This document shows positions 14,675 to 23,628 of a DNA stretch of 26,672 bases, one piece after another; the stretch's first letter is position 1; each line of letters begins with the position of its first letter. The notes beneath the pieces were generated by a model, which worked only from the letters and a program-made list of their open reading frames with translations, was not told where the DNA came from and did no database searches. A program made the position numbers and the translations under genes. This DNA is from an uncultured Fenollaria sp. (GTDB lineage Bacteria > Bacillota > Clostridia > Tissierellales > Peptoniphilaceae). Location: positions 1 through 26,672 of the forward strand of contig NZ_CAMJVK010000020.1 in NCBI RefSeq assembly GCF_946221515.1. Direction: 5' to 3'.

Positions 14675-15604
14675 ATGTTAAAATATGTTATTAAAAGAAT
14701 CCTCTATTTAATACCTGTTATTTTATTGGTAAGTCTCTTCGTTTTCTGGTTATTATACATAACACCTGGAGACCCTGCCCGTAATATTCTAGGCCCATCG
14801 GCCACAGAACAACAAGTAGCAGAACTTAGAGAAGAACTTGGCTTAAACGATCCATTTTTCACGCAATTTGGTAGATACATATCTAACCTAGTATTTAAAG
14901 GTGACTTGGGCCGTAGTTACAGAACAAGAATGCCTGTAGTTCAAGAAATTGGCAACAGAGCAGGCGCAACTATTAGATTAGCATTTTTAGCTATAACATT
15001 CGCAGTTTTACTAGGTATACCTATAGGTATTATATCTGCGGTAAAACAATATAGTATTTTTGATAACTTGACAATGATATTTGCCCTTATAGGTATATCA
15101 ATGCCAGTATTCTGGCTGGGTCTACTGCTTATCATGCTATTTAGTGTAAATTTAGGCTGGTTACCAGCATCAGGCTTTGATACGCCTGCCCAATGGGTTT
15201 TACCAGCGATAGCACTAGGAGCTCAATCTGTTTCTGTTATTACAAGACAAACAAGAAGCTCTATGCTTGAAGTAATTAGACAAGACTACATCAGAACTGC
15301 TAAGGCAAAAGGTCAAGAACAAAAGGTCATCACTAGGAAGCACGCTTTGGCAAACGCTTTAATCCCTATCACTACTGTTATCGGTACACAATTCGGACAA
15401 CTTATGGGCGGTGCTCTAATGACTGAAGTTATATTTAGTATACCTGGCATAGGCAGACTTATGGTAGATTCAATCAAGATGAGAGACATACCTCTTGTTA
15501 TGGGATGTGTATTATTCGTTGCAGTTACATTTGCTCTTGTAAATCTAATTGTCGACATACTATATACATTCATAGACCCAAGAGTTAAGAGTCAATATAT
15601 GTAG
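14675..15604 (+). CDS. Peptide ABC importer, permease (DppB/OppB type)
   Basis: 309 aa with about six membrane segments. The N-terminus (YVIKRILYLIPVILLVSLFVF, PGDPAR) is typical of the DppB/OppB branch. The cytoplasmic EAA loop that contacts the ATPases is visible as DYIRTAKAKGQ...HALANALIPI (about 209-232), and the C-terminus DPRVKSQYM is the common ending. It pairs with the DppC-type permease to form the membrane channel. CGGAGG lies five bases before the ATG. Only nine bases separate its stop from the next ATG. Confidence 0.96.
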   Translation: MLKYVIKRILYLIPVILLVSLFVFWLLYITPGDPARNILGPSATEQQVAELREELGLNDPFFTQFGRYISNLVFKGDLGRSYRTRMPVVQEIGNRAGATIRLAFLAITFAVLLGIPIGIISAVKQYSIFDNLTMIFALIGISMPVFWLGLLLIMLFSVNLGWLPASGFDTPAQWVLPAIALGAQSVSVITRQTRSSMLEVIRQDYIRTAKAKGQEQKVITRKHALANALIPITTVIGTQFGQLMGGALMTEVIFSIPGIGRLMVDSIKMRDIPLVMGCVLFVAVTFALVNLIVDILYTFIDPRVKSQYM

Positions 15605-15613
15605 GTGAATGAT

Positions 15614-16501
15614 ATGGCAGAAAAAAATATGAAAAAAGAGCAATCAATAAGAAAATCAAAAAGACAAACAGGTCTTAGTGAAGTTTTAAAAAGAATGAAG
15701 AGAAACAAACTAGCTATGGTAGGTCTATTTATACTTATCTTGCTAGTTTTGGTAGCGATATTCGCAGACGTTGTTGCCCCATATACTTTCAATGACATGG
15801 TTGGTCCAACATATCAAACACCAAACTCTGAATTTATCTTCGGTACAGACCACTTAGGCCGTGATATATTCTCTCGTGTCGTTTATGGTTCTAGAATCAG
15901 TTTGAAAGTCGGATTCATATCCGTATCCATCGCCTTAGTATTCGGCGTAACACTAGGCGCTGTAACTGGTTACTACGGCGGTAAGGTCGACACTATAATC
16001 ATGAGATTCATAGACGTGCTTCAAGCTATACCAGATATACTTTTAGCTATAGCCATCATGAGCGCGCTAGGCACTGGCCTTGGTAACTTAATGATAGCCG
16101 TTGGTATAGCCTCGGTTCCAGCATATGCCAGAATCGTTAGAAGCTCTGTTTTAACTATAAAAGATAACGAATTTGTTGAAGCAGCAAAGGCCAATGGTTC
16201 TAGCGACTTTAGAATTATCTTTAAACATATAATTCCAAACTGTATGGCACCTATCATCGTTCAAGCGACTCTAGGTGTTGCTTACGCAATCATTAACGCG
16301 GCAGGTCTATCCTTCATAGGACTTGGACTTGAACCACCTACACCAGAGTGGGGCGCTATGCTATCGGATGGTCGTTCATATATCATGGACTTCCCACACA
16401 TCACATTGTTCCCAGGTTTAGCCATCGTTATCACCATCTTTGCTCTTAATGTTATGGGCGATGGTCTTAGAGATGCACTTGACCCTAAGCTTAAGAGGTA
16501 G
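15614..16501 (+). CDS. Peptide ABC importer, permease (DppC/OppC type)
   Basis: 295 aa. A Lys/Arg-rich N-terminal tail is followed by the OppC_N segment (LKRMKRNKLAMVGLFILILLV), the FGTDHLGRDIFSRVVYGSR motif specific to this branch, and the EAA loop NEFVEAAKANGSS...HIIPN. About six membrane segments. ATG at 15614 has AGGTGA five bases upstream; the GTG at 15605 overlaps that site and is not favoured. It forms the second half of the transmembrane channel. Confidence 0.96.
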   Translation: MAEKNMKKEQSIRKSKRQTGLSEVLKRMKRNKLAMVGLFILILLVLVAIFADVVAPYTFNDMVGPTYQTPNSEFIFGTDHLGRDIFSRVVYGSRISLKVGFISVSIALVFGVTLGAVTGYYGGKVDTIIMRFIDVLQAIPDILLAIAIMSALGTGLGNLMIAVGIASVPAYARIVRSSVLTIKDNEFVEAAKANGSSDFRIIFKHIIPNCMAPIIVQATLGVAYAIINAAGLSFIGLGLEPPTPEWGAMLSDGRSYIMDFPHITLFPGLAIVITIFALNVMGDGLRDALDPKLKR

Positions 16502-16510
16502 GAGGTTACT

Positions 16511-17548
16511 ATGGAAAAAGGAAATTTACTTAATATAAGAGACCTATCTGTTGAGTTCAATACAGATTCGGGTGTTGTTAAAGCCGTTAATGGCATGAAC
16601 TTGTCTCTAAACAAAAAGGAGACTCTTGGCCTTGTTGGAGAAACAGGTGCCGGCAAGACTACTACTGCTCTTGCAATACTTAACCTAGTACCTGATCCAC
16701 CTGGAATTATTAGCTCAGGTGAGATTGAGTTCGATGGTAAGGATATATTAAAAACTAAAGAAAAAGACATGAGAAAGATTAGAGGGGAAAAGATCTCCAT
16801 GATCTTCCAAGACCCAATGACAAGTCTTAACCCTGTTATGACTATAGGTAAGCAAATAGAAGAAGTTCTTGCTCTTCACACTAAGCTTGATAAGAACGGC
16901 AGAAAAGAAAAGACTCTTGAAATGCTTGACCTAGTAGGTATCAGACGCGAAAGAGTTAATGACTACCCTCATCAACTTTCTGGTGGTATGAAGCAAAGAA
17001 TCGTTATTGCGATGGCTCTTGCTTGTAACCCAGAGATAATCATTGCGGATGAGCCAACAACTGCTCTAGACGTTACTATTCAAGCTCAAGTTATGGAGCT
17101 AATGAAGGAGCTTAAGAGCAAGTTTGATACATCCATCATCATGATTACTCACGACTTAGGTGTTATAGCTGAAATTGCTGATAAGGTAGCGGTTGTTTAC
17201 GCTGGCGAAGTTGTTGAAAGCGGTACTACTAAGGATATATACACAGACAAGAAGCATCCATACACAGTTGGACTTTTCTCGTCAATACCAAAGCTAACTG
17301 GTGACGTTGAAAGACTTCAAGTTATTCCAGGAATGACACCAGACCCAACAAATTTACCTACTGGATGTAAGTTCCACCCAAGATGCACTAAGTGCATGGA
17401 AATGTGCAAAACAAACGAACCACCGGTTTATGAAGTAAGCCCAGGTCACTTTGTTAAGTGCTTCTTATACAAGGACGGAGCTATGGATATAGACGGCTCT
17501 AAGAATGAAGCTAGCGAAGAAATAGCTTCTGAATCAGAAGAAAAGTAG
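16511..17548 (+). CDS. Peptide ABC importer, ATPase (DppD/OppD type)
   Basis: 345 aa. Walker A GETGAGKTT (Lys49), Q-loop MIFQDPMTSLNPV, signature LSGGMKQR (156-163), Walker B IIIADEPTTALD and switch His in MITHDLG. The C-terminal oligopeptide/dipeptide transporter domain carries the four-Cys region (GCKFHPRCTKCMEMC...KCF) seen in this family, which can hold an iron-sulfur cluster in some homologues. The last ~20 residues are acidic and specific to this protein. It supplies ATP-driven power with the DppF partner. AGGAGG precedes the ATG. Confidence 0.96.
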   Translation: MEKGNLLNIRDLSVEFNTDSGVVKAVNGMNLSLNKKETLGLVGETGAGKTTTALAILNLVPDPPGIISSGEIEFDGKDILKTKEKDMRKIRGEKISMIFQDPMTSLNPVMTIGKQIEEVLALHTKLDKNGRKEKTLEMLDLVGIRRERVNDYPHQLSGGMKQRIVIAMALACNPEIIIADEPTTALDVTIQAQVMELMKELKSKFDTSIIMITHDLGVIAEIADKVAVVYAGEVVESGTTKDIYTDKKHPYTVGLFSSIPKLTGDVERLQVIPGMTPDPTNLPTGCKFHPRCTKCMEMCKTNEPPVYEVSPGHFVKCFLYKDGAMDIDGSKNEASEEIASESEEK

Positions 17549-17560
17549 AGGAGGAAAGTT

Positions 17561-18517
17561 ATGAGCGAAAATTTCATTGAAGTAAAACATTTATGTAAGT
17601 ACTTTCCGACTAAGAAGGGCGTTCTACATGCAGTTGAAGACCTTAACTTTGAGATAAAAAAGGGCGAAACACTTGGCCTAGTAGGCGAATCAGGCTGTGG
17701 TAAGTCAACAGCTGGTCGTGCAATCATCAGATTACATGAACCAACAAGCGGAGAAATATGGTTTAACGGCGAAGACATCATGAACCGTAAGACTAAAAAG
17801 GAAATGCACCAATTAAGACGCGAAATGCAAATAGTCTTCCAAGACCCATATTCATCACTAAACCCAAGACTTAACACGTTTGACTTGATTGCGGACGCAC
17901 TTTATGTAAACAAAATTTACGATAGTAAGAAAGAGATAGAAAAAGTTGTTCTTGAAATGATGGAAACAGTAGGTCTTGAAAAGAGACTTATGAACTCCTA
18001 CCCACACGAACTAGATGGTGGTAGAAGACAAAGAATTGGTATCGCAAGAGCCTTAGTAATGAGACCTGAGTTTATAGTACTTGATGAACCAGTATCAGCA
18101 CTTGACGTATCAATTCAAGCCCAAGTACTAAATCTTCTTCAAGATATACAAAAAGAAAAGGGACTAACATACTTATTTATATCACATGACCTTTCAGTTG
18201 TTCGTCACCTTTCAGACAGAGTCGCAGTAATGTATCTTGGACGTATGGTTGAACTAGCAGATTACAAGCAAATATTTGAAAACACATTACATCCATACAC
18301 AAAGGCACTACTATCAGCAATACCAGTACCTGAGTATAACTACAAACAAGAAAGAATCATACTAAAAGGCGACGTACCGAGCCCAATAGATCCACCAGAC
18401 AGATGCGTTTTCTACGGCAGATGTCCGATGAGAGATGAAGGCGTTTGCAATGGTCCTCATCCTACTCTAAAAGAAGTAGAGCCGGGACACTTTGTAGCCT
18501 GTCATTTAGTTAAATAA
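17561..18517 (+). CDS. Peptide ABC importer, ATPase (DppF/OppF type)
   Basis: 318 aa. Walker A GESGCGKST (Lys48), Q-loop IVFQDPYSSLNPR, Walker B FIVLDEPVSALD and switch LFISHDLSVV are all intact. The signature motif reads LDGGRRQR (151-158) where LSGGQQQR or LSGGQRQR is usual; Ser is replaced by Asp. I recall similar LDGGRRQR forms in some clostridial homologues, so this is probably a subfamily trait rather than a defect. The C-terminus has the family's Cys-containing segment (DRCVFYGRCPMRDEGVC). Last gene of the importer operon; no terminator follows for about 300 bases. Confidence 0.95.
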   Translation: MSENFIEVKHLCKYFPTKKGVLHAVEDLNFEIKKGETLGLVGESGCGKSTAGRAIIRLHEPTSGEIWFNGEDIMNRKTKKEMHQLRREMQIVFQDPYSSLNPRLNTFDLIADALYVNKIYDSKKEIEKVVLEMMETVGLEKRLMNSYPHELDGGRRQRIGIARALVMRPEFIVLDEPVSALDVSIQAQVLNLLQDIQKEKGLTYLFISHDLSVVRHLSDRVAVMYLGRMVELADYKQIFENTLHPYTKALLSAIPVPEYNYKQERIILKGDVPSPIDPPDRCVFYGRCPMRDEGVCNGPHPTLKEVEPGHFVACHLVK

Positions 18518-18570
18518 AAAATTTATTGCTAAAATTGCGATCTTTGAATGCTTTGAATTTTTCTTCGCTC

Positions 18571-18850
18571 CACGTACGCTTAAGTACGACGTCGCTTGAA
18601 AAAATTCTGCGCAAATCAAATCTCATCAATTTTATCTAATAAATTTTGATGATAAAGATAAATTGATTTTAAAATTTGTAATTTTTGACGTGCAATTGTC
18701 AATTTGGCGAACTAAGCTCTGGAGGAACTATTTCTTCGATGTTTGGAGCTTTGAGCATGAATAAGGCGCTTTGACATTATAAGATAATTTAAGATCTAAT
18801 TTAAATAAATTAGTGACTACAAAAGCAGATGCATCTTAGGTGCATCTGCT
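18571..18850 (+). repeat. Dispersed intergenic element, copy B
   Basis: Second copy of the element at 12285-12555, after the peptide importer operon. Blocks in order: CACGTACGCTTAAGTACG (18571-18588), AATTTTATCTAATAAATT (18628-18645), AGCATGAATAAGGCG (18754-18768) and the GATGCA/TGCATC hairpin (18823-18851). Here the second block also pairs with a downstream GATAAATTGAT to form a hairpin. No ORF is seen from 18518 to 18909. Confidence 0.65.
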
Positions 18851-18856
18851 TCTTTA
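18823..18856 (+). terminator. Intrinsic terminator of the peptide importer operon
   Basis: AAGCAGATGCA pairs perfectly with TGCATCTGCTT (11 bp, loop TCTTAGG), followed by the T-rich CTTTAT. It lies 305 bases after the last importer gene and resembles the hut operon terminator in sequence. Confidence 0.82.
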
Positions 18857-18869
18857 TGTCTTAGAGCAC

Positions 18870-18897
18870 AAAAAAGGAGCTAGAAAAAACTAACTCC
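18870..18897 (-). terminator. Intrinsic terminator of the LysR gene
   Basis: On the minus strand GGAGTTAG pairs with CTAGCTCC (one T:G pair) around a T-rich loop, followed by six T residues. It lies just past the LysR stop. Confidence 0.85.
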
Positions 18898-18909
18898 ATA
18901 AATCAAAAT

Positions 18910-19818
18910 CTATTTATTTTTCTTTACATAATCTAAGACAAAGTCCTTAAATCTCTTACCAAGTGGGCTTAGAGGCTTTTCTCTGTGATACAAGAAGTAA
19001 AAGTCTCTTGAGAAATCCACACCTTTTATGTTAAGGTACTTAAATCTCTTTTCCTTAATATCTCTTTCGATTGCAATCCTATTCATAAAGCTAAGGCCGA
19101 CGCCCTTGCTTACTAAGGACTTGATCGCTTCATTGTCATCGCACGTACCAACTATCCTTAGCTTTCTAGCGTCCTTCGAGCTTTGGTATATAGCGTTGAT
19201 TATGGTTTCGAGTGAGGCAGAACCATACTCCCTAAGAATAAAGTTTTCATCGAGTATGTCTTCAAACTTAACTGTGTCGCCATTCTCAAGGTTTTCAAAC
19301 TTATCATTTGGCACTATAAGTACACTTGAGTCCTTAACGAGTTTAACAAAATCAAGCTTGGGGTTGTCATTCATCTTGCCGACGATGGCAAAGTCATTCT
19401 CATATGTAAGAATACGCTTGATAGCTTCCTTCGAGTCACTACCTTGCAGCGAAAAACTGATTTTCGGATGCTCTTCAAGGAAAGACTTAATTAAATCAGG
19501 AAGGATGTACTCTCTAGGGATGGAGCTCGACAAAATGCTTATCTTACCCTGCAGACCTTGGTCGTAGGCGTCAATCTCATACTTAGCATTGTTAATCTGA
19601 TCGATGATCTTCTCCGCATGCTCGTACAAAATTTGGCCTGTCGGCGTAATTCGAAACAGCCTACCGCTTCTGTCAATAAGTTCACTTCCGACCTCTTTTT
19701 CAAGAGCGGTTATGTGATTTGACACAGTTGGCTGAGTTATAAAGAGCTTTTCTGCAGCTTTCGAGAAACTTTCAAGCCTAACGACTTCAACAAAAGTTTC
19801 TATTTGTCTGATATCCAT
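18910..19818 (-). CDS. LysR-family transcriptional regulator
   Basis: 302 aa. Residues 1-60 form the winged helix-turn-helix of the LysR family (MDIRQIETFVEVVRLESFSK, AAEKLFITQPTVSNHITALE), followed by the linker helix and a periplasmic-binding-protein-like effector domain (about 88-300). The effector cannot be named from the sequence; the protein resembles the CysB/CysL-like branch, but this is a weak impression. GAGGAGGG lies just upstream of the ATG at 19818. It diverges from the two-gene ABC exporter with 179 bp between the starts, the classic LysR layout, so it probably controls that operon and itself. It does not belong to the importer operon, which converges on it. Confidence 0.93.
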   Translation of the reverse strand: MDIRQIETFVEVVRLESFSKAAEKLFITQPTVSNHITALEKEVGSELIDRSGRLFRITPTGQILYEHAEKIIDQINNAKYEIDAYDQGLQGKISILSSSIPREYILPDLIKSFLEEHPKISFSLQGSDSKEAIKRILTYENDFAIVGKMNDNPKLDFVKLVKDSSVLIVPNDKFENLENGDTVKFEDILDENFILREYGSASLETIINAIYQSSKDARKLRIVGTCDDNEAIKSLVSKGVGLSFMNRIAIERDIKEKRFKYLNIKGVDFSRDFYFLYHREKPLSPLGKRFKDFVLDYVKKNK

Positions 19819-19884
19819 TTTCTTCCCTCCTCATATATAAAGATATTTTATCACAAGTATTGATTTTTTTCAAGCTAAATATAT

Positions 19885-19912
19885 AAATATTACGATTATT
19901 CAAATAATATTT
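19885..19912. promoter_or_regulatory. Candidate LysR operator
   Basis: AAATATTA (19885-19892) and TAATATTT (19905-19912) form a perfect inverted repeat with 12 bases between. Inside it lies a second perfect inverted repeat, ATTATT-CA-AATAAT (19895-19908). A T-N11-A pattern is present. The site ends ten bases before the exporter -35 box, where LysR regulators usually bind. AT-rich DNA gives such repeats by chance more easily. Confidence 0.5.
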
Positions 19913-19921
19913 ATGCGAAAC

Positions 19922-19950
19922 TTGACGTAAGAACAATTATGTTTTAAAAT
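19922..19950 (+). promoter_or_regulatory. Promoter of the ABC exporter operon
   Basis: TTGACG, exactly 17 bases, then TAAAAT; predicted start near 19957, about 41 bases before the ATG. Confidence 0.8.
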
Positions 19951-19997
19951 ATCTTTGAAGAATAAAATTTATAGGATAAATATATAAGAGGACGTAA

Positions 19998-21785
19998 ATG
20001 AAGCATAGTTTTTCTAGCAATATCAAATTTTTAATTAAAAATTGGTTTAAGAAAGATAGTTTTGGGACTATCCTTGTATTTTTGTCGGCTATTGTTACAA
20101 TAATAATACCGCTTTTTGATGCATATATACTTAAAACGATAACAGCAGCGATTATCGAAGGTCTTGACGCTGAAGAATTTATCTTAAGTTTAATCAGTCT
20201 ATTTATTTTTTACATTTTATTAAAAATTTTAAACACCTGGATGGATACTAGAAATGATTTTTTCCAAACTAAGGTCAGTTTGCTCTACGGTGTAGACCTT
20301 ATCTCTGCTCTTATGGATAAGGATCTACTTGATTTTAAAACAGCAGAGCAAAAATCTTTATTCGAAAGATCGAAGTCCTTTGCTTTTGAAGGAGAACAAG
20401 CTGATGGCGCTTGGTCTGCGATTAGACTTTCTAAGCTTATCACATCTTTTTTAGGTTTTTTCGCTTATGCAATTATTTTTTCTTTTCTTAGCTATAAATT
20501 AGTTTTAATTATCTTAATTTCAGCACTTATTACAGCCTATTTCCAAGATAGGCTTATGCTTTATGGAGACACAATCACTGATGAGATGGCTCAGGAAGAG
20601 TCAAGGCACTACTATATGTATAAAGTTTCTTTAGACGATGGTGCACAAAAAGAGATTCGCTTAAACAATGCTCTTACATGGTTAGTCTATCACCTAGATA
20701 AGATATCAAAAGCATATTACTCGCTTCTTCGCGGATGGACTAAAAAAGCTAATCGAGTCTCTTTAGTCGAAGGCATCTTTGTCTTCATCAGAGACTTATT
20801 TACATACGTTTTACTTACAAAGAGCGTTCTTAATGGAGAGATAAGTGCAGCGAATTTTATCTTTTATCTAAGCTTAGTAGTTGGTTTTTCAGAGTGGCTA
20901 AATAATTTCTCGGGTCATATAAGGTCGCTTAGGAGAATTTCTCTTGTTTGCGACAAATACAGGACTTTTGTTCAAGACAAGGCAGATCTTAATACTGAAA
21001 AAATTATTTTAAAGTCAATAGATGAGATAAAACTAGAAGATGTTTCTTTTGCATATGATGAGGATAACGAAATTTTAAAGAATATTAATCTTACTATCAA
21101 AAAAGGTGAGTCAATCGCCATAGTTGGGGAGAATGGCGCTGGCAAAACAACTCTTATTAAGCTTATTACAAAGCTTTTTGATGCTAGCAGCGGCAGGATT
21201 TTAATCAATGGCATCGATATTGATCTTTACGATAAAAAGTCTATTTACAAGAGGATAAGTGCTCTCTTCCAAGATTACTTTTTGATGCCGACTACGCTTA
21301 TTAATAATTTGGACAATAAGCAGCAAGATAGGGTTCAGGCAGAAAAGTTTATTGATGGGATGGGTTTAAGTAATAGAGTTACTTCACTAGAAAACGGCTT
21401 GGATACTGAGCTAATAAATATCGAAGATAATAAGGTAGAAGGTTTTTCTGGCGGCGAAACACAAAAGCTTTTATTCATCAAATCTCTTATGAAAGATAGC
21501 GACTTATTGATACTTGATGAGCCAACATCAGCTTTAGATCCGATTGCTGAAGAAAAACTTTATCTAAAGTACAAAGACTTTACTAAGGACAAGATGGCGA
21601 TATTTATCTCACACAGAATTACTTCAACGAGGTTCTGTGACAGAATTATTTATTTAGATGACAAAAGTATTGCCGAAGTGGGAACTTATGATGAGCTTAT
21701 GAACTTAGGCGGGAAATACAAAGCTATGTTTGATATGCAAGCTAAGTATTATAAGGAGAATAAAAATGAAGAAGCAAGTTTATAA
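19998..21785 (+). CDS. ABC exporter subunit 1 (fused membrane and ATPase domains)
   Basis: 595 aa: an N-terminal membrane domain of about six segments (to ~330) and a C-terminal ATPase. Walker A GENGAGKTT (Lys383), Q-loop ALFQDYF, signature FSGGETQ (483-489), Walker B LLILDEPTSALD and switch FISHRIT. The ATPase looks catalytically complete. There is no N-terminal C39 peptidase domain, so it is not a peptide-processing bacteriocin exporter. Together with the next gene it probably forms a heterodimer exporting a drug, lipid or peptide; the substrate is unknown. AAGAGGACG lies a few bases upstream of the ATG. The gene overlaps the next by 20 bases. Confidence 0.92.
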   Translation: MKHSFSSNIKFLIKNWFKKDSFGTILVFLSAIVTIIIPLFDAYILKTITAAIIEGLDAEEFILSLISLFIFYILLKILNTWMDTRNDFFQTKVSLLYGVDLISALMDKDLLDFKTAEQKSLFERSKSFAFEGEQADGAWSAIRLSKLITSFLGFFAYAIIFSFLSYKLVLIILISALITAYFQDRLMLYGDTITDEMAQEESRHYYMYKVSLDDGAQKEIRLNNALTWLVYHLDKISKAYYSLLRGWTKKANRVSLVEGIFVFIRDLFTYVLLTKSVLNGEISAANFIFYLSLVVGFSEWLNNFSGHIRSLRRISLVCDKYRTFVQDKADLNTEKIILKSIDEIKLEDVSFAYDEDNEILKNINLTIKKGESIAIVGENGAGKTTLIKLITKLFDASSGRILINGIDIDLYDKKSIYKRISALFQDYFLMPTTLINNLDNKQQDRVQAEKFIDGMGLSNRVTSLENGLDTELINIEDNKVEGFSGGETQKLLFIKSLMKDSDLLILDEPTSALDPIAEEKLYLKYKDFTKDKMAIFISHRITSTRFCDRIIYLDDKSIAEVGTYDELMNLGGKYKAMFDMQAKYYKENKNEEASL

Positions 21786-23544
21786 AGACATCTACAAAAT
21801 TAAAAAAAGTATATTGCCAATAGTTTTTCTAAATGCTTTATTGTGTGCGGCTGAGCCTTTTATCTTTGTCTACATCTCTGGCTACTTACTAAAATTTATA
21901 ATCGAAGCTAGAGAAATTAGCTTTATAATAAAATTTTCTGTGGCAGCAGCGGCAATATCCTTTGCACTTCACTATATTAAAAACATCACTGAAAACTATA
22001 AGTTAGAGTATGGCGACTATTTAAATACTAATGAAAAAAATATTCTTATTAAAAAATTGTTTTCGCTAGATTTTAAGGACCTTGAAGCTAAAGATACAAA
22101 GGACAAAATTTTAAGACACAAAGAAGAAAGTGACGGCATGAGCACCATTTACATGGAAGCGATGTATCAATTTTATAATTTTACTGTTAATATACTCAGC
22201 ATTATTATAGCAATAGTATCATTAATTAGCTTTTATCCAGCACTTTCAAAATCTGTCGATATTAAAGTTTTTGGATCAAAATATTTTCCTTTACTAATAA
22301 TATTTTTAATGCTAGTAATTATTTATGCACTAATCAATTTTAGGAAGAGGGCAGAAGAAAAGAATGAAATCGATAGAGAGACCTATGCGAAAAAATATAA
22401 GATTTACGATTATTACATGAGGTTACTCTCTGATTACGAGTCGTTAAAGCAGATTAAAATTTATGACGAGAAGGCTTTTATACTTGACGATATAAACGAG
22501 AATTTTGTAAAGATTGGTCTTGGATTAAGAAAGAAAATTGCAAGAAGAACAGGTTTTAGCGAAGGCATGGATGATCTTTTGCTATCGACGCTTGGAATCT
22601 TGTTCTTAATTATGCTTGCCATTAAGGCAAAAGGCGGTCTCTTTGGTGTAGACAAGATTATAATATACTATGGTGCTTTTAAAGCACTTTGTGAAGCAGC
22701 AAAGGAGCTTATCAAAACTATTGGCGAAGAAAAAGCACTTGAGCCTAAAATAGCGATTTTGTATGATATACTTAATTTGAAATCTGATAAAAAATTTGAA
22801 GTAAAGGAAAAAGATTTTACAGAGACTTTGATTAGCGTAAAGGATTTAAGCTTTTCCTATCAAGATTCAAAAATTACTCAGCTAAAAAATCTTAATCTTG
22901 AAATAAGGCGAGGCGAAAAAATTGCAATAGTTGGAGAAAATGGTTCAGGTAAAACGACTTTTGTAAATTTGCTAACAGCTTTATACAAAGCAAATGAAGG
23001 CAGCCTTATTATTGATGGCGATGTACCTTCACTTGATTTTACTGCGAAAAATATTGGAGTAGTGAGTCAAGACTTTTATCTATTTTCATTTAAGCTTGGA
23101 GAAAATATTGCCACAAGTGAAAATTATAATGCTGATGAGTGCGAAAGAGTTTTAAAGCTTGCTAATTTTGAAAAAGCTTATGACTTAGAACAATATATAT
23201 ACACAGACATTGACGAAGATGGTGTGGATATCTCTGGCGGTGAAAGCCAAAAAATTGCACTAGCAAGAGCTCTTTACAATGATAAGGATATCTTGATATT
23301 TGACGAGCCGACATCAAAACTTGATCCAAAGTCTGAGATGAAAATATTCGAGAGTTTCAATGAGGCAGCTAAGGGCAAGACGGTCATATTCATTTCTCAC
23401 AGGATGAGTGCTTGTAAATTTGCAGATAGAGTTATTTTATTCCACGACGGCAAGATTATAGATAGCGCACCACATGAAGAATTATTAAAACGAAATGAAA
23501 AGTACAAGGAAATGTGGAGTGCACAAGCAAAATATTTTAATTAA
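21766..23544 (+). CDS. ABC exporter subunit 2 (fused membrane and ATPase domains)
   Basis: 592 aa with the same plan as its partner: about six membrane segments, then an ATPase with Walker A GENGSGKTT (Lys396), Q-loop GVVSQDFYLF, signature ISGGESQ (489-495), Walker B ILIFDEPTSKLD (Glu514) and switch FISHRMS. Both subunits end in similar MW/MFxxQAKYY-type tails, so they are likely an old duplication. ATG at 21766 has AAGGAG upstream; a longer upstream frame inside the first gene has no ribosome site. Translation is coupled to subunit 1 by the overlap. No accessory or substrate gene is in the operon. Confidence 0.92.
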   Translation: MKKQVYKDIYKIKKSILPIVFLNALLCAAEPFIFVYISGYLLKFIIEAREISFIIKFSVAAAAISFALHYIKNITENYKLEYGDYLNTNEKNILIKKLFSLDFKDLEAKDTKDKILRHKEESDGMSTIYMEAMYQFYNFTVNILSIIIAIVSLISFYPALSKSVDIKVFGSKYFPLLIIFLMLVIIYALINFRKRAEEKNEIDRETYAKKYKIYDYYMRLLSDYESLKQIKIYDEKAFILDDINENFVKIGLGLRKKIARRTGFSEGMDDLLLSTLGILFLIMLAIKAKGGLFGVDKIIIYYGAFKALCEAAKELIKTIGEEKALEPKIAILYDILNLKSDKKFEVKEKDFTETLISVKDLSFSYQDSKITQLKNLNLEIRRGEKIAIVGENGSGKTTFVNLLTALYKANEGSLIIDGDVPSLDFTAKNIGVVSQDFYLFSFKLGENIATSENYNADECERVLKLANFEKAYDLEQYIYTDIDEDGVDISGGESQKIALARALYNDKDILIFDEPTSKLDPKSEMKIFESFNEAAKGKTVIFISHRMSACKFADRVILFHDGKIIDSAPHEELLKRNEKYKEMWSAQAKYFN

Positions 23545-23551
23545 TTTATAT

Positions 23552-23582
23552 AAGTGATTAAGCAAGTCTTAGTCACTTTTTC
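23552..23582 (+). terminator. Intrinsic terminator of the exporter operon
   Basis: AAGTGATTAAG-CAAGT-CTTAGTCACTT: an 11-bp stem with one T:G pair, followed by a T-run. It begins seven bases after the exporter stop codon. Confidence 0.9.
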
Positions 23583-23583
23583 A

Positions 23584-23612
23584 TTGCTATTTTCACAGCT
23601 TTATAATATAAT
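23584..23612 (+). promoter_or_regulatory. Promoter of the cysteine desulfurase/thiI operon
   Basis: TTGCTA, 17 bases, then TATAAT, directly after the exporter terminator and 16 bases before the ATG at 23629. A second overlapping TATAAT begins at 23602. Confidence 0.6.
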
Positions 23613-23628
23613 AGAAGTGGTGAGGTTT

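Noticed and set aside
16282..16800. 172-codon minus-strand frame across the DppC/DppD-type gene junction
   Set aside because: It is antisense to two conserved importer genes and has no recognisable domain or start signals.
23554..23628. 25-residue N-terminal extension of the cysteine desulfurase
   Set aside because: It spans the exporter terminator and the operon promoter; the conserved family start is at 23629 with its own ribosome site.
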